Source: an uncultured Flavobacteriaceae bacterium (GTDB lineage Bacteria; Bacteroidota; Bacteroidia; Flavobacteriales; Flavobacteriaceae). Taken from it: a stretch of 59,224 nucleotides of DNA. Location: contig CANMFQ010000025.1 in assembly GCA_947497145.1 (NCBI GenBank), forward strand, positions 1-59,224. The letters are read 5' to 3'. How positions within the stretch are numbered: position 1 is the stretch's first letter; each line of letters opens with the position of its first letter. The notes below the pieces were generated by a model. That model ran no database searches. It saw only the letters and a list, made by a program, of their open reading frames with translations, and was not told where the DNA came from. The translations under genes were made by a program, and so were the position numbers. Below, one piece after another: positions 16,844 through 26,552 of this stretch.

Positions 16844-17251
16844 ATGTATACATTAAACTCCAAAAAAAATACCATAGTTTCAAAAACTGCCACTATTATA
16901 ATTTCGGCAGTATGGCTTATTAATGGCCTATTTTGTAAGTTGTTGAGTTATGTTCCACGCCATCAAGAAATTGTGTCTGAAATACTAGGTATTAGCTATG
17001 CACCAATACTTACCAAAATAATAGGGATCTTGGAGATTTTAATGGCTGTTTGGGTGTTTTCAAAAATAAAATCACGCTTAAATACCTGGCTACAAATTAC
17101 CATCATACTAACCATGAACATAATAGAGTTTACACTGGTACCCGAAATGTTACTATGGGGACGGTTAAATATTGTATTTGCAATCGCATTTGTATTTCTC
17201 ATATATTACAATGAATATATTTGGAGTAGAAATACATCTTATCTTAAATGA
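16844..17251 (+). CDS. DoxX-like small membrane protein
   Basis: The 135-residue protein has four hydrophobic segments (about 16-34, 56-75, 84-103, 108-125), the topology of DoxX/DUF4267-like proteins. It is the first gene of a four-gene operon and its TGA stop overlaps the ATG of the next gene (ATGA). Its biochemical role is unknown. Confidence 0.65.
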   Translation: MYTLNSKKNTIVSKTATIIISAVWLINGLFCKLLSYVPRHQEIVSEILGISYAPILTKIIGILEILMAVWVFSKIKSRLNTWLQITIILTMNIIEFTLVPEMLLWGRLNIVFAIAFVFLIYYNEYIWSRNTSYLK

Positions 17252-17988
17252 ATACATTTCTCAAAAACCATCCTTTTGCAGTTGAAGCCTATTTTAAAAG
17301 CTCGGTAGTATTGACCTATGCCGTTCCTAAAGAGCAACTAGAAAAACTAATTCCTGAATGTCTAACGCTTGATACATTTGACAACACTTGGGGTTTTATT
17401 GCGATGGCCATGGTACATACTAAACATTTAAGACCCAAGAGGGTTCCAAAATTTTTAGGAAATGATTTTTTCTTAATTGGATATCGAATTTTTGTAAAAT
17501 ATACGACAAGTTCTGGCAAAAGACTTCGAGGGTTATACATTATTAAATCAGAAACAAATCAAAAAAAGATGCAATTCCTAGGAAATATATTCACTCATTA
17601 CAATTATACAACAACTGATATTAAACAAACGATAACCGAAAAAGACACAAAAATAACATCAATAAAATCAGATTTCAACATCATAGTTAAGCAAACGAAT
17701 ACAGCTAGTACACTACCAAAACACTCTCCCTTCAGCAACTGGAAGGAAGCTCGCAGGTTTGCAGGTCCGCTACCCTTTACCTTCACTTATAACAAAACAA
17801 AAAAGGAAGTTTTAATTATTGAAGGTGTTCGTAAAAACTGGAAACCAGTACCCTTAACCGTAGTAGAAGAATGTGTTTCATTTATAGACCAATTAAATTT
17901 AAAAGACACTGTTTTAGCTAGTGCTTTTATCGTTAAAGACATACCGTATTACTGGCAAAAAGGAAAAACTGACCTATGGAAACCTTAA
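17248..17988 (+). CDS. DUF2071 (YqjF-like) protein
   Basis: The 246-residue soluble protein opens with the DUF2071 pattern: HPFAVEAYFKSSVVLTYAVP, then LEKLIPECLTLD and a GFIAMAMV strand, with FLIGYRIFVKYT downstream. DUF2071 proteins have an acetoacetate-decarboxylase-like fold, but enzymatic activity is not established. The 3' end overlaps the start of the methyltransferase gene by 13 bases, so translation is coupled. Confidence 0.8.
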   Translation: MNTFLKNHPFAVEAYFKSSVVLTYAVPKEQLEKLIPECLTLDTFDNTWGFIAMAMVHTKHLRPKRVPKFLGNDFFLIGYRIFVKYTTSSGKRLRGLYIIKSETNQKKMQFLGNIFTHYNYTTTDIKQTITEKDTKITSIKSDFNIIVKQTNTASTLPKHSPFSNWKEARRFAGPLPFTFTYNKTKKEVLIIEGVRKNWKPVPLTVVEECVSFIDQLNLKDTVLASAFIVKDIPYYWQKGKTDLWKP

Positions 17989-18728
17989 GAAAACCATACC
18001 AAGGGCTTTGGAATGTAATTCGGTTTAATTGGCACTTTTACATATTATCTATTGCCTTTGTAATTATACTATTAACACTGCCTTTGCTTCAAGAAACAAT
18101 CTCATCAAGCTATTTAATTTTGTTAGCTTGTTTCGTGTTTCTAGTGACATGCAATTCGCTTTTAGTATCCTTTTACATCTACGATTTGTCGCCTTTATAC
18201 ACCTTAACATGGCTTGATGAATTGTGCCTAAATCAGCAGAAAACAATACTGAATATCAATGCAGGCTTTGATGAAACAAGCGTACTGCTTCAAAAAAAAT
18301 TTCCAAATACCGAATTACGAGTGTTAGATTTTTATGATCCTGACAAACATACTGAAGTATCAATAAAGAGAGCTAGAAAAGCATATCCCCCGTTTACAAA
18401 TACTATAGCGATCAACACCGATCATATTCCGCTAGAAGACAATTCTGTAGACACTATTTATGCAATACTATCAGTTCATGAAATAAGAAATGTAACCGAA
18501 CGCATATCTTTCTTTACAGAATTAAAGCGGGTTCTAAAACCAAAAGGAAAACTCATCATTACCGAACATCTTCGCGATTTTCCGAATTTTACAGCATATA
18601 CCATTGGTTTTTTTCATTTTCACTCGAAAAAAACATGGCTTAACACGTTTAAAAAAGCTTCCTTTGTTGTGCATAAAGAAATTAAAATCACTCCATTTTT
18701 AACAACATTTGTTTTACAAAATGCTTGA
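17976..18728 (+). CDS. SAM-dependent methyltransferase with N-terminal membrane helices
   Basis: Residues 20-70 contain two hydrophobic segments, which is unusual for class I methyltransferases and suggests membrane attachment. The following domain has a degenerate SAM loop (LNINAGFDETS, about residues 91-101). The later motifs are good: NSVDTIYAILSVHEIR near 155 and LKRVLKPKGKLIITEHL near 190. The substrate is unknown; with a DUF2071 and two small membrane proteins in the same operon, a lipid or quinone-like substrate is possible but unproven. Confidence 0.75.
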   Translation: METLRKPYQGLWNVIRFNWHFYILSIAFVIILLTLPLLQETISSSYLILLACFVFLVTCNSLLVSFYIYDLSPLYTLTWLDELCLNQQKTILNINAGFDETSVLLQKKFPNTELRVLDFYDPDKHTEVSIKRARKAYPPFTNTIAINTDHIPLEDNSVDTIYAILSVHEIRNVTERISFFTELKRVLKPKGKLIITEHLRDFPNFTAYTIGFFHFHSKKTWLNTFKKASFVVHKEIKITPFLTTFVLQNA

Positions 18729-19119
18729 AATTCACATACAATTAATTGGCTATTTATGTATAACCCTAGCATTGGTACATACTATTTTTCCAAAATATTT
18801 TTCATGGAAAAAAGAACTCGCTTTACTTAGTTTGGTAAATAAGCAAATGATGCAAATACATACATTATTTATTGCCATATCAATCTTTCTAATAGGGTTA
18901 CTTTGCATTACATCTGCCAATGCATTGATATATAATTCACTTGGCAAAAAGATAACGCTAGGCCTTTCTTTTTTTTGGGGTCTTCGTTTAGCAATCCAAT
19001 TTTTTGGATACTCTCCTACACTTTGGCGAGGAAAAAGATTTGAAACCATAATACATATAATATTCTCTATGCTATGGCTGTACTTCTCCATTGTATTTTT
19101 TTGCGCCTATTTGAATTAA
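18721..19119 (+). CDS. Four-helix membrane protein of unknown function
   Basis: The start is taken at ATG 18721, overlapping the methyltransferase stop by 8 bases. The 132-residue product has four membrane segments (about 4-20, 46-67, 78-94, 107-128) and a conserved-looking LVHTIFPKYFSWKKEL after the first helix. It is the last gene of the overlapping operon. I do not recognise a named family. Confidence 0.65.
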   Translation: MLEIHIQLIGYLCITLALVHTIFPKYFSWKKELALLSLVNKQMMQIHTLFIAISIFLIGLLCITSANALIYNSLGKKITLGLSFFWGLRLAIQFFGYSPTLWRGKRFETIIHIIFSMLWLYFSIVFFCAYLN

Positions 19120-19339
19120 ATTTCCTCTTAAAAACTGTATTGCAAAACCTAAATAAAAAAGAAAAGCTAGCTGTGAGTTTAGTTTAGCATGATATGCGTC
19201 AATTTACATATAACAGCAAAAAAAATAGCACTATAGTGCCTACTATTTTATTGTAAAGATTAATATGCCTAATATTGACCTTTCAAAACTGATATAAGTA
19301 CGCAAGTAGTATCAAAACAGATTTAAAGCAGTAGTAAGC

Positions 19340-19951
19340 ATGCCATTTAATAAATTAAACGATAGCATTAAAGAATCATTAGCCCGGTTAGCAATGGAGA
19401 CCCCTACTCCTTTTCAGCAGCAGGTAATTTCAAAAATTAAAAGCGGTGGCCATGTATTTGGCATAGCCCCCTCTGGCAGCGGAAAAACAACCGCAATGAT
19501 TATCAATGCGATACAAAAATTAAATGCGCAAGCAAAAGGTAATGCTCCCAGAGCATTATTTATAGTAAAAAATAAAAAAGAAGCACAAGAGCTGCATCAA
19601 AAATGTTTAGCATTTACTAAATATACCGATTTACGAGTATACATGGGCTATGAAGAATTGCATTTAGACATTCAAAAATCGGAAATATATTTAGGGGTAG
19701 ATATACTTATAAGTACGCCAAAAAATATTCAAAAATTATTTTTTCAAAATGGAGCTAGCACATCACAGCTTAGCTTTTTTGCTATTGATGATGCACACCT
19801 TTTAATAGAACGCCAAGAACTAGCAGCGATAAGAATAATTTCAGAAGGCATAAAAAAATGTCAATATGTTATCATGACTGAAAAATTAACCCCAAAATTA
19901 GAACGACTACAAGACTTTTTTATGGTTAATGCTAGTCGCGTACAACTATAA
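19340..19951 (+). CDS. DEAD/DEAH helicase N-terminal domain protein (RecA1 only)
   Basis: This 203-residue protein has the features of a single SF2 RecA-like domain. It carries a Q-motif-like TPTPFQQQVISKI (21-33), Walker A APSGSGKT (43-50), motif Ia-like ALFIVKNKKE, ISTPKN and motif II as DDAH (about 147-150). There is no second RecA domain: the frame stops and an unrelated gene begins 28 bases later. The DEAD box is altered to DDAH. It could be an independent ATP-binding regulator rather than a helicase. No frameshift remnant of a C-terminal domain is visible. Confidence 0.7.
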   Translation: MPFNKLNDSIKESLARLAMETPTPFQQQVISKIKSGGHVFGIAPSGSGKTTAMIINAIQKLNAQAKGNAPRALFIVKNKKEAQELHQKCLAFTKYTDLRVYMGYEELHLDIQKSEIYLGVDILISTPKNIQKLFFQNGASTSQLSFFAIDDAHLLIERQELAAIRIISEGIKKCQYVIMTEKLTPKLERLQDFFMVNASRVQL

Positions 19952-19979
19952 ATAGCCCAACAGCATAAAAACACAACCT

Positions 19980-21098
19980 ATGGTCACTTTAAAAGAAGCC
20001 GTATCAAAATCAGCCTTAAAAGAGTTTGTGAAATTTCCTTTTTCACTGTATAAAGACTCTCCATATTGGGTGCCTCCTATCATTAATGATGAACTAGAAA
20101 CTTTTGATAAAACTAAAAATCCAGCTTTTAAAAATGCCGATGCATGGTTTTTCTTAGCGTACAAAGGAGGTAAAATAGTAGGTCGCATAGCGGTCATCAT
20201 CAACAACCTAGAAGTAAAGGATCAAAATTTAAAAAAAATACGTTTCGGTTGGTTTGATTTTATTGATGATGTAGCAGTTTCTAAAGCCCTACTTGCCAAG
20301 GTTGCCGAAATTGGAAAAAAACACCAATTAGCATATATGGAAGGGCCTGTAGGTTTTTCTAATTTGGATAAGGTTGGTGTCCTTATTGAAGGTTTTGAGC
20401 ATATTGGTACCATGATTACTTGGTACAACCATGCTTATTATATGAAACATTATGAACGCTTGGGTTTTGTAAAAGAAAAAGAGTACATGGAAAATAAATT
20501 TCCTGCCCGTAATGCCGACCCAGCATTATTTACAAAATTAAATAGCTTAGTAAAAAGAAGGTACGGGTTACGAGAAATAAACTTCACCACAACCAAAGAA
20601 GTAATGCCTATGGCAGATCAAATGTTTGATTTGTTTAACGAAACCTATTCTAAACTTTCTTCTTTTGTACCTATTACAGAAGTGCAAAAAGCTTATTTTA
20701 AGAAGAAATATATTAGTTTTATCAATCCGGAATACATTAAATTTATTGTCGATAAAGAAGACAAACTCATTGCTTTTGCCATTGTTATGCCCTCCTTTTC
20801 TGAAGCCCTCCAAAAAGCAAAAGGAAAACTTTTTCCTTTTGGAATTTTTCATCTCCTAAAGGCTAAAAAACATAGCAAAGATGTTATTTTTTACTTGATA
20901 GGCATACATCCTGAATATCAAAATAAGGGGGTTACCGCCATAATTTTTAACGAATACTATAAAACCTTTACAGCTAAGGGTATTGATATGTGCTATCGTA
21001 CACCAGAACTAGAAGAAAATATTGCCATTAAGCAAATGTGGAAGCATTTTAAACCTGAGGTGTATAAGCGTAGAAGAACATATCGTAAAGATTTGTAA
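19980..21098 (+). CDS. GNAT-like acetyltransferase family protein, 372 aa
   Basis: The N-terminal half contains SLYKDSPYWVPPIINDELETF and AYKGGKIVGRIAVIIN, characteristic of a Bacteroidota family annotated as GNAT N-acetyltransferases. The C-terminal half has a second GNAT-like core (LIAFAIVMP, then LIGIHPEYQNKGVTAIIFNE with the acetyl-CoA loop QNKGV). It is cytoplasmic. The substrate is unknown. It starts 28 bases after the RecA1-only protein and probably shares its transcript. Confidence 0.75.
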   Translation: MVTLKEAVSKSALKEFVKFPFSLYKDSPYWVPPIINDELETFDKTKNPAFKNADAWFFLAYKGGKIVGRIAVIINNLEVKDQNLKKIRFGWFDFIDDVAVSKALLAKVAEIGKKHQLAYMEGPVGFSNLDKVGVLIEGFEHIGTMITWYNHAYYMKHYERLGFVKEKEYMENKFPARNADPALFTKLNSLVKRRYGLREINFTTTKEVMPMADQMFDLFNETYSKLSSFVPITEVQKAYFKKKYISFINPEYIKFIVDKEDKLIAFAIVMPSFSEALQKAKGKLFPFGIFHLLKAKKHSKDVIFYLIGIHPEYQNKGVTAIIFNEYYKTFTAKGIDMCYRTPELEENIAIKQMWKHFKPEVYKRRRTYRKDL

Positions 21099-21212
21099 AG
21101 TTCATAATCAAATAGCTACGTAGGTGGTTTGGGAAAAAATCATTACAATACCGTTGCTTTCATTGATTAGTTGATAGTACAAAAAAAAGCAGTTAGAATA
21201 CGAGTTTATACG

Positions 21213-23723
21213 TTACTCATGTACCTCAATATCATAGCTACTGTACAAAACTTCCCCATGCTCGGTAACACCTTCAAGTTCTACGGTATAATGGCCTGTA
21301 CGGTCATTAGTATAAAATTCAACAATGCTACGACCTTCGTTATTAATTTTAATGGTAGGGTTCCAATATAGCGTAGCACGATAATCTTTAGCACTATTAG
21401 CTTCGTTTGAAACCGCATAATTAGGTAAATAAAACTCCTGATTTTTACTAAATCCTGGCGTGGTAACAGTTAAATATCCAGCATCTGGATCTTTTTGATA
21501 ATTTCCATGTTTAAGCACTCTATGCGTATAGGCAATTATAACACCGTTTGCCCCCCTTGATCCAAAAAGTGTGGCACTTCCAAATTTCAATACATCAATA
21601 AACAAAATTTCATGAGCCCTAAGCTGATTAAGAACTCCCTGAGCAACAACCCCATCTACAATAATTAAAGGTCCATTCTGTAAATTATAACTATTAGGAG
21701 CTCCAGCTAACACAGTAGCTTTTTGAAAGGGGTAACTACCTGTAACTCGAAAACCTCTACGGGCCAACAAATCCATTGCACTTAAGCCTTCCCATCCTTT
21801 TATAGAGTCTCTAAAAATACGCTCATCACCTCCACCATATAAAGCTATTGAATTTATTTCATCCATAAGGAGCTGCTTCTTACTTTTCTTTTTTTTCTTA
21901 ACCACAACTTCCTTTAAATACGTAATTTTAGTATCATTAGCTATGGTGTAAATAGGCTCAAAATCTGGAATTTTTGATTCATAAATTTCAGGATCTGGCA
22001 TTTTAATTAAAGTACACGTATTGTAATTGGACGTAGCAGGTACTTTAGGCCAATTAGTATCAATAATAATTTCTCCTCTTTGCCTAATAATCCTTTTACG
22101 CTTAGTTACTAACTCTAGAAATGCTGCAGTACTATCGTTAAACAAATATGGTCCAAAACTAAACCTACCATTTTCATCAAGTTCTTTTTCTTCTGAAAAA
22201 CCATCACTAAGATTATTTAATACAATCATGTTCTTTTTAGAACTAGATCGCAGCGCAACATCCTTAACCTCACCTGATATCATTATACCTTTTTCTGGTT
22301 TATGAAAATGAGCTTTCGTTTGACTATTAGCTTTATTTTCAAAAGAATGACGCCATTCACTTGCCTGTAACAAAGCATCAAGTAACAATTTAGATTCCTT
22401 TGAGTCATTATTAAAAAACGTATTAGAATTAGACGATAATCCGCAAAAATCTGATTCTAATAACATCCAATTTTTCATTTGCGCCTTCTTGGTTATTCCA
22501 TTAGTTGGTATAACTCGCATAGAAAAATCGCCCTTAATTGGTTTTCCATTTGCATCTGATACAGCTATGGACAATTGTACCTTTTCTCTTGTTTTTAAAC
22601 TTTTTGTATTACTCTCAATGGCTACTATAGCGTCATTTAAAGAGCTATTTACAAATACTTGCCTATTGCAAATAATCTCACCATCAGGATCATACAACAC
22701 AAAATTAGCGACACCGTCAGGCAATGATTTTGTTACAAGCTTTACCCCATACGATTTACTATTTGAACTCTCCCCTAAACTTTCTAAAATCTTTTCCCCT
22801 TTAAGGTAACCAACCAATAGTGTATTATGGAGTGAATTTTCTGTAGAGGCTTCTAACTGAATAATTATATCTTCCCCTCTATTTTTAATACTAAGTGAAT
22901 ACCCTTGATTTTTAATGGAGGTAATTGCAAACTTTTTACGGAAACCTTTATCATGAATCATCACATGATAAGAATTACCCATACTAGGTGTAAAATAGGT
23001 ACTACCATACCCAAAATTATCAGTTTCAATGGAGGCTATAATCTTGTCATTAACATCATTAATAGTTCCTTTAACCGCAATTGGAAGCCCATTATAATCG
23101 ACTGTTTTAATGGTTAATAAGCTAGATAGACCATACACCAAGCTACCACCTTCAGGAAAAAATTCAAGTGCAAGGTCATCGCTTAAAGGTTTCGTTGACC
23201 AATTTCCAGAATTAATTGAAGTTCCAATTGAGTTTGCATTATCAATTTTCTTTTGAAGAGAAACCTGCTCATTACAAGTAATACTCACTGATTTTTGATA
23301 GAAAGGTGTTTTCAAATCATTCAACATAAATCTAGTAAAAGCGCGCAACTTATAATCACCTCGCATCATAGTAGGTGGTAATTCTATATTTCCGTATGAG
23401 CTTGTTTCTTTAGCATAGAGCATACGTTTAGAAAGAATACTATCCTTAGAATCCAGTAATTCTACGTACACCACCCTGCTTTTATCACTTTTTTTATGGG
23501 TAATACCGTCTACTAAATATGACTTAAACCAAAGTGTATCGCCAGGGCAATAACTATCCCTATCAGTATGCAAGTAAGTTTTTTCACGCCCTTCTATTTC
23601 AGCATATGTTGTAGTGTTATTGGTAATAACATCCAATTGAGATTCATTTGAAACAGCTTGCGAAAAAGTTTTCAAGCAAACCATATTAATGACTATGATA
23701 AACAAAAAAGATTTAATCTTCAT
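21213..23723 (-). CDS. MG2-like exported protein with TonB-plug-like domain
   Basis: The 836-residue protein has a signal peptide (FLFIIVINMVCLKTFSQA). Early residues read YLHTDRDSYCPGDTLWFKSY, the opening of alpha-2-macroglobulin-type MG2 domains. Several beta-sandwich segments follow, then a basic VVVKKKKKSKKQ stretch near 625. After that comes a TonB-receptor plug-like domain (GPLIIVDG, FGSATLFGSRGANGVIIAYT, about 690-750). There is no 22-strand barrel, so it is not a transporter. This layout recurs in Bacteroidota; a cell-surface role is inferred. Confidence 0.7.
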   Translation of the reverse strand: MKIKSFLFIIVINMVCLKTFSQAVSNESQLDVITNNTTTYAEIEGREKTYLHTDRDSYCPGDTLWFKSYLVDGITHKKSDKSRVVYVELLDSKDSILSKRMLYAKETSSYGNIELPPTMMRGDYKLRAFTRFMLNDLKTPFYQKSVSITCNEQVSLQKKIDNANSIGTSINSGNWSTKPLSDDLALEFFPEGGSLVYGLSSLLTIKTVDYNGLPIAVKGTINDVNDKIIASIETDNFGYGSTYFTPSMGNSYHVMIHDKGFRKKFAITSIKNQGYSLSIKNRGEDIIIQLEASTENSLHNTLLVGYLKGEKILESLGESSNSKSYGVKLVTKSLPDGVANFVLYDPDGEIICNRQVFVNSSLNDAIVAIESNTKSLKTREKVQLSIAVSDANGKPIKGDFSMRVIPTNGITKKAQMKNWMLLESDFCGLSSNSNTFFNNDSKESKLLLDALLQASEWRHSFENKANSQTKAHFHKPEKGIMISGEVKDVALRSSSKKNMIVLNNLSDGFSEEKELDENGRFSFGPYLFNDSTAAFLELVTKRKRIIRQRGEIIIDTNWPKVPATSNYNTCTLIKMPDPEIYESKIPDFEPIYTIANDTKITYLKEVVVKKKKKSKKQLLMDEINSIALYGGGDERIFRDSIKGWEGLSAMDLLARRGFRVTGSYPFQKATVLAGAPNSYNLQNGPLIIVDGVVAQGVLNQLRAHEILFIDVLKFGSATLFGSRGANGVIIAYTHRVLKHGNYQKDPDAGYLTVTTPGFSKNQEFYLPNYAVSNEANSAKDYRATLYWNPTIKINNEGRSIVEFYTNDRTGHYTVELEGVTEHGEVLYSSYDIEVHE

Positions 23724-23957
23724 AACACATATTATTTTTATTTGATTATTCTATTTTTAGTACTAGTGTACTGAAAACAAATTTCGTTTTGACAAATACT
23801 CTTTTTGTTTAAAGAGAATAAATAACATCAACCTAAAAAGGAATCAACTCATACGAACTAGGATTGTCTACGATACCTTTTTTTCCTCAAAATATATAAG
23901 AAACAATAACAATGTAATTTAAAAAGTATGAAAATTAAACATTTAATCAAAAAAAAA

Positions 23958-23991
23958 ATCCCAAAATTCAATTTCTTGAAATTTGGGATTT
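23958..23991 (-). terminator. Rho-independent terminator after the SPT-like gene
   Basis: The stem AATCCCAAA/TTTGGGATT has an AT-rich inner part. In the minus-strand direction it is followed by an unbroken run of about nine T. It lies 21 bases after the stop codon at 24012. Confidence 0.75.
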
Positions 23992-24011
23992 TATATTTTT
24001 ACAAGGTGCTC

Positions 24012-25271
24012 TTACTCGCCCATTGCTGCAGCTACGGCAGCAGAAAGACGTTTATAAGTACCATTTTGCAAACGTTCTCTAATTGCTGAAAAAGCATCTA
24101 AAGTAATGGCTACATCTTCTAAGGTGTGTGTTGCTGTAGGAATCATACGTAGTAATATCAATCCTTTAGGAATTACCGGATACACTACTATCGAACAGAA
24201 AATACCATAATTTTCACGTAAGTCTTTTACCAAAGCCATCGCCTCGGGGATACTCCCATTTAAGTATACTGGTGTTACACAACTTGTGGTAGTACCTATA
24301 TCAAAACCTTTTTCTTTTAATCCGTTTTGAAGGGCATTTACGTTTTGCCATAGTTTTTCTTTTAACTGCGGCATTGTACGTAACATATCTAAACGCTTCA
24401 ATGCTCCTTTAACATAGGTCATTGGAAGTGATTTTGCGAACATTTGTGAACGCAGATTATATTTTAAATAATCGATAATTTCTTTATCAGCTGCTAAAAA
24501 AGCACCTATGCTTGCCATAGATTTTGCAAATGTTGCAAAATAAACATCAATATCATCTTGCACACCTTGCTCTTCTCCTGCACCTGCACCTTTTTTTCCT
24601 AAGGTACCAAAACCATGTGCATCATCAACCAAAAATCTAAATCCGTACTTTTTCTTTAAGGCTACAATTTCTTTTAATTTACCTTGTTGCCCTCGCATAC
24701 CGAAAACACCTTCTGAAATCACTAAAATACCCCCACCTGTTTGCTCTGCCATTTTGGTGGCGCGCTCTAGGTTAACTTCAAGGCTCTCAATATCGTTGTG
24801 TTTAAAGGTAAAACGCTTACCCATATGTAAACGAACCCCATCAATAATACAAGCATGGCAATCTACATCATAAACAATAATATCATCTTTTGACACTAAA
24901 GCATCGATACATGACATGATACCTTGATAACCGAAGTTTAACAAATAAGCCGCTTCTTTATCAACAAAAGTTGCCAGTTCTTGCTCTAACTGCTCATGAA
25001 AATCAGTGTGACCACTCATCATACGAGCTCCCATTGGGTATGCTGCACCGTATTCAGCAGCGGTATCACCATCAACCTTCTTAACTTCAGGTAAGTTAGC
25101 CAAACCTAAATAGTCATTGATACTCCATGTAATTACTTCTTTACCTTGGAATTTCATTCGGTTTGAAATAGGTCCTTCTAATTTTGGAAAAACAAAGTAT
25201 CCTTCGGCTTGAGATGCCCATTTACCTAACGGTCCTTTATTCTCTATAATCCTATCAAAAATATCTTTCAT
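24012..25271 (-). CDS. PLP-dependent alpha-oxoamine synthase-like enzyme (candidate cysteate acyltransferase)
   Basis: The 419-residue fold-type I enzyme belongs to the serine palmitoyltransferase/KBL/AONS family. It has the substrate loop WSINDYLGLANLP, PMGARMMSGHTDFHEQLE, the Asp of FLVDDAHGFGTLG, and the Schiff-base Lys in FATFAKSMASIGAF. These enzymes join an amino acid to an acyl-CoA or acyl-ACP with loss of CO2. The adjacent cysteine-synthase-like gene suggests cysteate as the amino acid, giving the sulfonolipid precursor 3-keto-capnine; that is inference. Plain serine palmitoyltransferase activity is the main alternative. It has its own -7 element and a terminator on both sides. Confidence 0.75.
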   Translation of the reverse strand: MKDIFDRIIENKGPLGKWASQAEGYFVFPKLEGPISNRMKFQGKEVITWSINDYLGLANLPEVKKVDGDTAAEYGAAYPMGARMMSGHTDFHEQLEQELATFVDKEAAYLLNFGYQGIMSCIDALVSKDDIIVYDVDCHACIIDGVRLHMGKRFTFKHNDIESLEVNLERATKMAEQTGGGILVISEGVFGMRGQQGKLKEIVALKKKYGFRFLVDDAHGFGTLGKKGAGAGEEQGVQDDIDVYFATFAKSMASIGAFLAADKEIIDYLKYNLRSQMFAKSLPMTYVKGALKRLDMLRTMPQLKEKLWQNVNALQNGLKEKGFDIGTTTSCVTPVYLNGSIPEAMALVKDLRENYGIFCSIVVYPVIPKGLILLRMIPTATHTLEDVAITLDAFSAIRERLQNGTYKRLSAAVAAAMGE

Positions 25272-25352
25272 CTAGCTTAATTCATTTTTATAATACTAAA
25301 CTATAAATCACACAGCTAAGCATTATATTTTTTGTATTACGACTTTAATCTA

Positions 25353-25360
25353 CAAAAATA
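25353..25360 (-). promoter_or_regulatory. Candidate -7 element for the SPT-like gene
   Basis: Minus-strand TATTTTTG fits the Bacteroidota consensus TAnnTTTG. It sits between the upstream terminator and the start codon at 25271. A good -33 TTG at the ideal spacing is not evident. Confidence 0.45.
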
Positions 25361-25377
25361 TAGATTTTATAATAGAA

Positions 25378-25414
25378 AAAAGGGCAATAGCTATGAATAG
25401 TTATTGCCCTTTTT
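25378..25414 (-). terminator. Terminator hairpin between the two PLP-enzyme genes
   Basis: The perfect stem GGGCAATA/TATTGCCC is flanked by A and T runs on both sides. It follows the stop codon of the cysteine-synthase-like gene by about 20 bases in the minus direction. It should end or attenuate that transcript. Confidence 0.8.
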
Positions 25415-25434
25415 GTTCAAAATTGTTATATTTA

Positions 25435-26475
25435 CTAGTGAATCACCTGTATTTGCTGGGTTTCTTCGACAGTATTATTGTTAAGAAAACCTTGATTTTC
25501 CATCCATTGATCGCTATAAATTTTACTCATATACCGAGAACCATGATCAGGAAAAATCAAAACTACCTTACTATCTTTTCCAAATCTTCCTGCTGCATCT
25601 AGCTGTTTGGCAGCTTGCATTACTGCTCCACAGGTATATCCCGCAAAAATACCTTCTGTTTTTGATATCGCTCTGGCTGTGTGTGCACTTTCTTCATCGG
25701 TAACCTTGATAAACTCATCAATAGCCTCAAAATCTGTTGCTCCAGGGATTAAATTTTTCCCCAAACCTTCTATTCGGTACGGGTACACTTCATTGGAATC
25801 AAATTCGCCTGTTTCGTGATATTTTTTCAATACCGAACCAAAAGCATCAACACCAATAACTTCAACAGCAGGATTTTGCTCTTTCAAAAAACGAGCTGTA
25901 CCAGAAATAGTACCACCAGTACCACTACAGGCAACTAAATGCGTAATATTTCCATTGGTTTGCTCCCATATTTCTGGCCCTGTAGATTTATAATGAGCTG
26001 CAATATTTAACTCATTAAAATACTGATTGATATAAATAGAACCTTCTGTTTCTTCATGTAAGCGTTTTGCTACCTGATAATACGATCTTGGATCATCTGC
26101 ACTCACATGAGCTGGGCACACATATACCTTAGCCCCCATAGAGCGAAGCATATCAATCTTATCTGTTGATGATTTTGAGCTTACTGCCAAAATACAGTTA
26201 TAACCTCTTATAATACTTACCATAGCGATGCTAAAGCCTGTATTACCAGAAGTTGTTTCAATAATTGTACTCCCTTCGGTTAAAATACCCTTACGTTCAG
26301 CTTCTTCAATAATGTGAGCTGCAATACGGTCTTTAGAAGAATGACCTGGGTTGAAGGCCTCCAATTTCGCATAAAAATCACCAGTGAAATTTTCGGTAAT
26401 TTTATTAAGCTTAACAAGTGGCGTATTTCCAACTAGTTCTAAAATATTGTTATAAGCGTTTATTTTGTCATTCAT
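25435..26475 (-). CDS. Cysteine synthase/CBS-family PLP enzyme (candidate cysteate synthase)
   Basis: The 346-residue fold-type II enzyme has [17 protein letters not shown] at the start, the PLP Lys in [13 protein letters not shown] (about 44-56), the Asn loop [13 protein letters not shown] and the phosphate loop [10 protein letters not shown]. It differs from plain CysK in [12 protein letters not shown] and in being about 30 residues longer. It could make cysteine, or use phosphoserine and sulfite to make cysteate as reported for the capnine pathway of Capnocytophaga. The adjacent SPT-like gene favours the latter. A terminator separates the two genes. Confidence 0.8.
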   Translation of the reverse strand: MNDKINAYNNILELVGNTPLVKLNKITENFTGDFYAKLEAFNPGHSSKDRIAAHIIEEAERKGILTEGSTIIETTSGNTGFSIAMVSIIRGYNCILAVSSKSSTDKIDMLRSMGAKVYVCPAHVSADDPRSYYQVAKRLHEETEGSIYINQYFNELNIAAHYKSTGPEIWEQTNGNITHLVACSGTGGTISGTARFLKEQNPAVEVIGVDAFGSVLKKYHETGEFDSNEVYPYRIEGLGKNLIPGATDFEAIDEFIKVTDEESAHTARAISKTEGIFAGYTCGAVMQAAKQLDAAGRFGKDSKVVLIFPDHGSRYMSKIYSDQWMENQGFLNNNTVEETQQIQVIH

Positions 26476-26552
26476 ATATGCAGCATATAATTCGTTGATA
26501 AAAAGCCTCTACACAAGCTATTTCAAGTTGCTAAATTACTATTTTTTTTAAA

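Noticed and set aside
24012-25271. Assignment as glycine C-acetyltransferase (kbl) or bioF
   Set aside because: No tdh or biotin genes are adjacent and the neighbour is cysteine-synthase-like. The SPT-like branch fits better, though sequence alignment is needed.
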